Positions 13,755 through 16,235 of a DNA stretch of 16,235 bases are shown here, piece by piece; position 1 is the stretch's first letter; every line of letters starts with the position of its first letter. The position numbers and the translations under genes are program-made. Below the pieces are notes generated by a model. That model was not told the DNA's origin, ran no database searches, and saw nothing but the letters and a program-made list of their open reading frames with translations. The DNA comes from Cytophagia bacterium (GTDB lineage: Bacteria > Bacteroidota > Bacteroidia > Cytophagales > Cyclobacteriaceae): the NCBI GenBank assembly GCA_013373005.1, contig JABXIP010000512.1, positions 1-16,235 on the forward strand. Direction: 5' to 3'.

Positions 13755-14776
13755 ATTTTTCTTGATTCTTCTTCTAATTGACTGGCATACTCAGGAAGTA
13801 TGCTTTTGAATAATTTGATGGTCTCATCCAGACTCAACTCCACTCTTCCTCCGGCAGCATTTTTATGCCCTCCTCCATTGAAAAATCTTCCGGCAATTTC
13901 ATTGGCAGGAAAATCTCCGATAGACCTCAGCGAAATCTTCACCTTTCCATCGGACTCCTTGAAAAGTCCGGCCAAGGTAATACCTTCAATAGAAAGCGCA
14001 TAATTAACTAGCCCTTCCGTATCGCCCGTCTTGGATTCGTATTTAGCCAACTCCTCCTCAGTAATGGCAAAGTAAGCCACTCTGTACTCAGGCATCACTT
14101 TCAGGTTCTCGCTAAGCGCATAGCCCAAAAACCTGAGTCTGTTCAAAGAGTTCTTGTCGTAGATGTTTTTTGAAACACGACTGTTGTCTGCTCCTTTCTC
14201 AATAAGCTTGGCCACCACCTCATGAACATTCTTGGTAGTGTTCGGGTGTCTAAACCCTCCCGTATCCGTCATAATACCGGCATAAAGGCATTCAGCAATA
14301 TCCTTATCGATTAAGGCCTCATCGCCAAGTGCCACAATAAGCTCATAACATAGCTCACAGGTAGCAGCAGCTTCTGTACTCCAGTATTGAAAGTCTGAAA
14401 AATCTTCAGGATCCAGGTGATGGTCTACATTCACCTTAAAGCCTTTGGCCGACCTCACCATTTCTCCCAGCTCATTGATTCTACTCAACACTGAAAAATC
14501 TAAGGCAAAAATAATATCGGCAGCATTTACCCAAGCTTCGCAATCTTCCGGCTTCTCTTCAGTGAAAATTTTCACCTGATCGTTGCCCTTCATCCAGTGA
14601 AGAAACTCAGGATAAACAGAAGGTGTAATAACCGTCACCTCATGTCCGAGTTTGAGCAGATAATTGGCCATACCCAACGAAGAACCTAAGGCATCGGCAT
14701 CAGGCTTATCGTGCGTAGTGATTACGATTTTGGAGGGATTAGCGAGCTTTTCTTGTAGTAGTCTGATCTCTTGCAT
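13751..14776 (-). CDS. DHH-family phosphoesterase, NrnA-like (nanoRNase/pAp phosphatase)
   Basis: This 341-residue cytoplasmic enzyme matches the bifunctional NrnA family, which degrades oligoribonucleotides of a few bases and/or pAp. Motifs run in the standard order: THDKPDADALGSSLG (21-35), LDFS with D93, NVDHHLDP (116-123, the DHH motif), MTDTGGFRHPNT (169-180) and, in the DHHA1 domain, FNGGGHKNAAGG (299-310), the substrate-binding glycine motif. I place the start at the ATG at 14776 (MQEIRLLQEK), giving the usual family length. An in-frame ATG at 14842 would add 22 residues, but a predicted promoter box lies inside that extension. The stop overlaps the GldI-like gene start. A cyclic-di-AMP phosphodiesterase (GdpP) is excluded because no PAS/GGDEF or membrane region is present. 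Confidence 0.95.
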   Translation of the reverse strand: MQEIRLLQEKLANPSKIVITTHDKPDADALGSSLGMANYLLKLGHEVTVITPSVYPEFLHWMKGNDQVKIFTEEKPEDCEAWVNAADIIFALDFSVLSRINELGEMVRSAKGFKVNVDHHLDPEDFSDFQYWSTEAAATCELCYELIVALGDEALIDKDIAECLYAGIMTDTGGFRHPNTTKNVHEVVAKLIEKGADNSRVSKNIYDKNSLNRLRFLGYALSENLKVMPEYRVAYFAITEEELAKYESKTGDTEGLVNYALSIEGITLAGLFKESDGKVKISLRSIGDFPANEIAGRFFNGGGHKNAAGGRVELSLDETIKLFKSILPEYASQLEEESRKI

Positions 14777-14811
14777 GCAATCAATAACCCAGAGGGTCTT
14801 TGAAAGGAGGG

Positions 14812-14843
14812 CAAATTTGACAAGAAATGTTTTACTAAACAAT
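14812..14843 (-). promoter_or_regulatory. Candidate promoter of the nrnA-like to secDF operon
   Basis: On the minus strand CAAATTTG (14819-14812) matches TAnnTTTG except for the first base, and ATTG (14843-14840) matches the -33 element TTTG at three of four positions with a 20-base spacer. Transcription would start near 14806 and leave a leader of about 30 bases. It lies about 75 bases from the divergent ndk box. Confidence 0.4.
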
Positions 14844-14917
14844 GCTAGCCCTTGATTATCTGATTATTAAGAAATTAAAAGAAATGAAGGCAGGCAGGGT
14901 AAATCGAAATTATCTTC

Positions 14918-14925
14918 TATTTTTG
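14918..14925 (+). promoter_or_regulatory. Promoter -7 box for ndk
   Basis: TATTTTTG is a perfect TAnnTTTG and lies 40 bases before the chosen ndk ATG at 14966, predicting a leader of about 35 bases. No good -33 match is seen. Its position also argues against the TTG at 14936 as the start. Confidence 0.55.
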
Positions 14926-14965
14926 CGACCGAATTTTGAAACGCAACGATTTAAACGAAATAAAA

Positions 14966-15385
14966 ATGGCGGCAAACAGAACATTTACAATGATTAAGCC
15001 TGATGCAGTAGCTGATGGCAACATAGGAGGAATTTTGAAAATGATTGAAGACGCAAGCTTCAAAATCATTTCTATGAAGTACACTAAACTTTCTGCTGAA
15101 TTGGCTGGAAAATTCTATGCTGTACACAGCGAAAGACCATTCTACGGTGAATTGGTTGAGTATATGTCTTCAGGACCAATCGTTGCTGCTATTCTTGAAA
15201 AAGACAACGCGGTTGAAGATTTCAGAAAATTGATTGGTGCTACTAACCCAGCCGATGCTGCTGAAGGAACCATCAGAAAACTGTATGCTAAGTCAATTGG
15301 CGAAAATGCAGTTCACGGTTCTGACTCTGACGAAAACGCAGAAATTGAAGGTAACTTCTACTTCAGCCAGTTCGAGAGATTCTAA
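14966..15385 (+). CDS. ndk: Nucleoside-diphosphate kinase
   Basis: This 139-residue enzyme transfers the gamma phosphate between nucleoside triphosphates and diphosphates through a phospho-histidine, balancing NTP and dNTP pools. MAANRTFTMIKPDAV contains the conserved K11. SERPFYGELVEYMSSGP (55-71) is the Kpn-loop region. NAVHGSDS (114-121) holds the active-site His 117, and the protein ends with the usual YFSQFERF. The length is exactly typical. I chose the ATG at 14966 because the family starts there; a TTG ten codons upstream is in frame but non-standard. The gene diverges from the DHH phosphoesterase operon, an ndk/DHH/FKBP neighbourhood also known in other Bacteroidota, and meets the flippase-like gene convergently. 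Confidence 0.98.
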   Translation: MAANRTFTMIKPDAVADGNIGGILKMIEDASFKIISMKYTKLSAELAGKFYAVHSERPFYGELVEYMSSGPIVAAILEKDNAVEDFRKLIGATNPADAAEGTIRKLYAKSIGENAVHGSDSDENAEIEGNFYFSQFERF

Positions 15386-15406
15386 TCAAAAGATTAAAGG
15401 AATTTT

Positions 15407-15446
15407 AAAAGCGCTTTGACCTTAGGTTGAAGCGCTTTTATTTTTT
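15407..15446 (+). terminator. Bidirectional terminator between ndk and the flippase-like gene
   Basis: AAAAGCGCTT (15407-15416) pairs with AAGCGCTTTT (15430-15439), with further ACC/GGT pairing in the 13-base loop, followed by ATTTTTTC on the plus strand. On the minus strand the same stem ends in TTTTAAAATT, so it can serve both genes. The minus-strand gene's stop codon (15440-15438) overlaps the stem by two bases. Confidence 0.88.
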
Positions 15447-16235
15447 CCACCACTTCGGAATCAACAAAACTCCGGCAATCAGATAAGGATAGTAAGTGGA
15501 AAACCTCCACAATAGGCTGGAAATAAAGGTGTACTTGCCTCCAAAATCTTCATAGAAAATGGAGAAAATGAATTCAGCTGTTCCTGCATTTCCCGGAGAG
15601 GGAGAAACCAGCATCACAATCCACATTGTCAAGTGTCGGCCAAGCATCAGGAGTTGGTTTGAAAATGATAAATCGACAAAGCCATTTACCCAGACATTCA
15701 CCAGCGCAAACTTGAATACCCAGATGACATAGGTGATTATCAAAAGCTTCAACCAATAACCGAAAGACTGCCCTTTGAGCACCTGAGAAGCCAGAATTAG
15801 CTCATCGCTTTGCTTCAATACCTGAGTCTTCCATTTCCGAAGATATTTGATCTCCATTAATATAGAAAGCAGCTTACGCACCGTCTTGGGAAAGAACAGC
15901 AATGCAGATAGCATAAAGACAGTGTAAAAAACAACTGAAAAATAGCTGAGCCAAAACACCTTGCTCACACCTGTTTGAAGAAAGGAGTTGGTGGTTTCCA
16001 CAACCGGAAAAACCGCGCCATGTGTCAACCAAATCACTAAAGGAGAGGCTGTGAGAAAGAAAAGATTATCAAGAATTGCCAGCAACAAGGTATAAGCCAA
16101 TGCCTTACCAAAAGGCTGACCTTCTTTAAAAATGATGAATACCAAAACCGCAGCTGCCCCGAGAACAGGTGGAGTAACTGCTATAGCAAACTCCCAAAGC
16201 AGCACTATTCGTATAGCCGGATAAACACCCACTGT
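15438..16235 (-). CDS. UPF0104/flippase-like integral membrane protein (5' end outside window)
   Basis: The frame is open from the right window edge; the 265 codons present are the C-terminal part, so the GTG at 16232 is unlikely to be the real start (family members have about 320-350 residues). Several hydrophobic helices are visible, with EFAIAVTPPVLGA near the start and, later, SPSPGNAGTAEF, which is the S/T-P-G-x-x-G-x-x-E signature of the lysylphosphatidylglycerol synthase transmembrane (UPF0104, flippase-like) family. No soluble aminoacyl-transferase domain follows, since the protein ends soon after the last helix (LIPKWWKK). Members without that domain are thought to move lipids or lipid-linked sugars, but the substrate here is unknown. 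It shares a terminator with ndk and probably belongs to a separate operon starting beyond the window. Confidence 0.88.
   Translation of the reverse strand, partial: TVGVYPAIRIVLLWEFAIAVTPPVLGAAAVLVFIIFKEGQPFGKALAYTLLLAILDNLFFLTASPLVIWLTHGAVFPVVETTNSFLQTGVSKVFWLSYFSVVFYTVFMLSALLFFPKTVRKLLSILMEIKYLRKWKTQVLKQSDELILASQVLKGQSFGYWLKLLIITYVIWVFKFALVNVWVNGFVDLSFSNQLLMLGRHLTMWIVMLVSPSPGNAGTAEFIFSIFYEDFGGKYTFISSLLWRFSTYYPYLIAGVLLIPKWWKK

Noticed and set aside
14777..14842. Upstream ATG adding 22 residues to the DHH phosphoesterase
   Set aside because: The extension precedes the usual family start and contains a likely -7 box, so translation from there would need another promoter.
1..16235. CRISPR arrays, insertion sequences, prophage genes, tRNA or rRNA genes
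   Set aside because: I saw no regularly spaced repeats, transposase or integrase motifs, tRNA-like folds or rRNA signatures on either strand. All longer stretches are explained by intact ordinary genes.

Overview
The window looks like chromosomal DNA of a Bacteroidota member, probably in the Cytophagales (marine genera such as Roseivirga or Fulvivirga are the kind of match I would expect, but I cannot name the species). The evidence is a SusC-style TonB-dependent receptor with an N-terminal carboxypeptidase-regulatory-like domain, a fused SecDF of about 1000 residues, two FKBP lipoproteins of the GldI type beside a DHH phosphoesterase, a signal-peptide beta-propeller of a Bacteroidota type, no clear Shine-Dalgarno sequences, and several copies of the Bacteroidota -7 promoter box TAnnTTTG. 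All of the sequence is accounted for by ordinary, intact genes. I see no insertion sequence, phage, CRISPR array, tRNA or rRNA, and no intergenic gap above about 205 bases.

Region 1 (1-2996, minus strand) is a vitamin uptake block. A PnuC/PnuT-family inner-membrane carrier and a stand-alone NadR-like P-loop kinase form a tight pair. Downstream come a TAnnTTTG box, a TPP (THI-box) riboswitch and a TonB-dependent receptor that runs off the left edge. The riboswitch makes the receptor a probable thiamine or thiamine-precursor importer. Whether the carrier and kinase handle thiamine or nicotinamide riboside is open, because the riboswitch follows them instead of preceding them.

Region 2 (3048-5886, plus strand) diverges from the carrier. 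It holds a secreted thioredoxin-like protein with a CxxS centre, a class V aminotransferase overlapping it by one base, and a secreted beta-propeller protein. Region 3 (5957-7524, plus) is guaB (IMP dehydrogenase) with a TAnnTTTG promoter and a strong intrinsic terminator.

Region 4 (7576-14843, minus) is a long probable operon, in transcription order: DHH phosphoesterase (NrnA-like), two-domain FKBP lipoprotein (GldI-like), one-domain FKBP lipoprotein, rdgB, udk, a small membrane-anchored acidic protein, and secDF, ended by its own terminator. Gaps are -4, 3, 12, 26, 36 and 82 bases. Themes are nucleotide housekeeping (NrnA, RdgB, Udk, with GuaB and Ndk close by) and envelope protein export and folding (SecDF, FKBP lipoproteins).

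Region 5 (14918-15385, plus) is ndk, divergent from the big operon. It meets, convergently over a shared bidirectional terminator, a flippase-like (UPF0104) membrane protein that leaves the window on the right. I did not find a convincing undescribed system. The most useful leads are the unusual arrangement of the thiamine block, a predicted alternative pairing in the riboswitch, the related FKBP pair, and the unrecognised small protein between udk and secDF.
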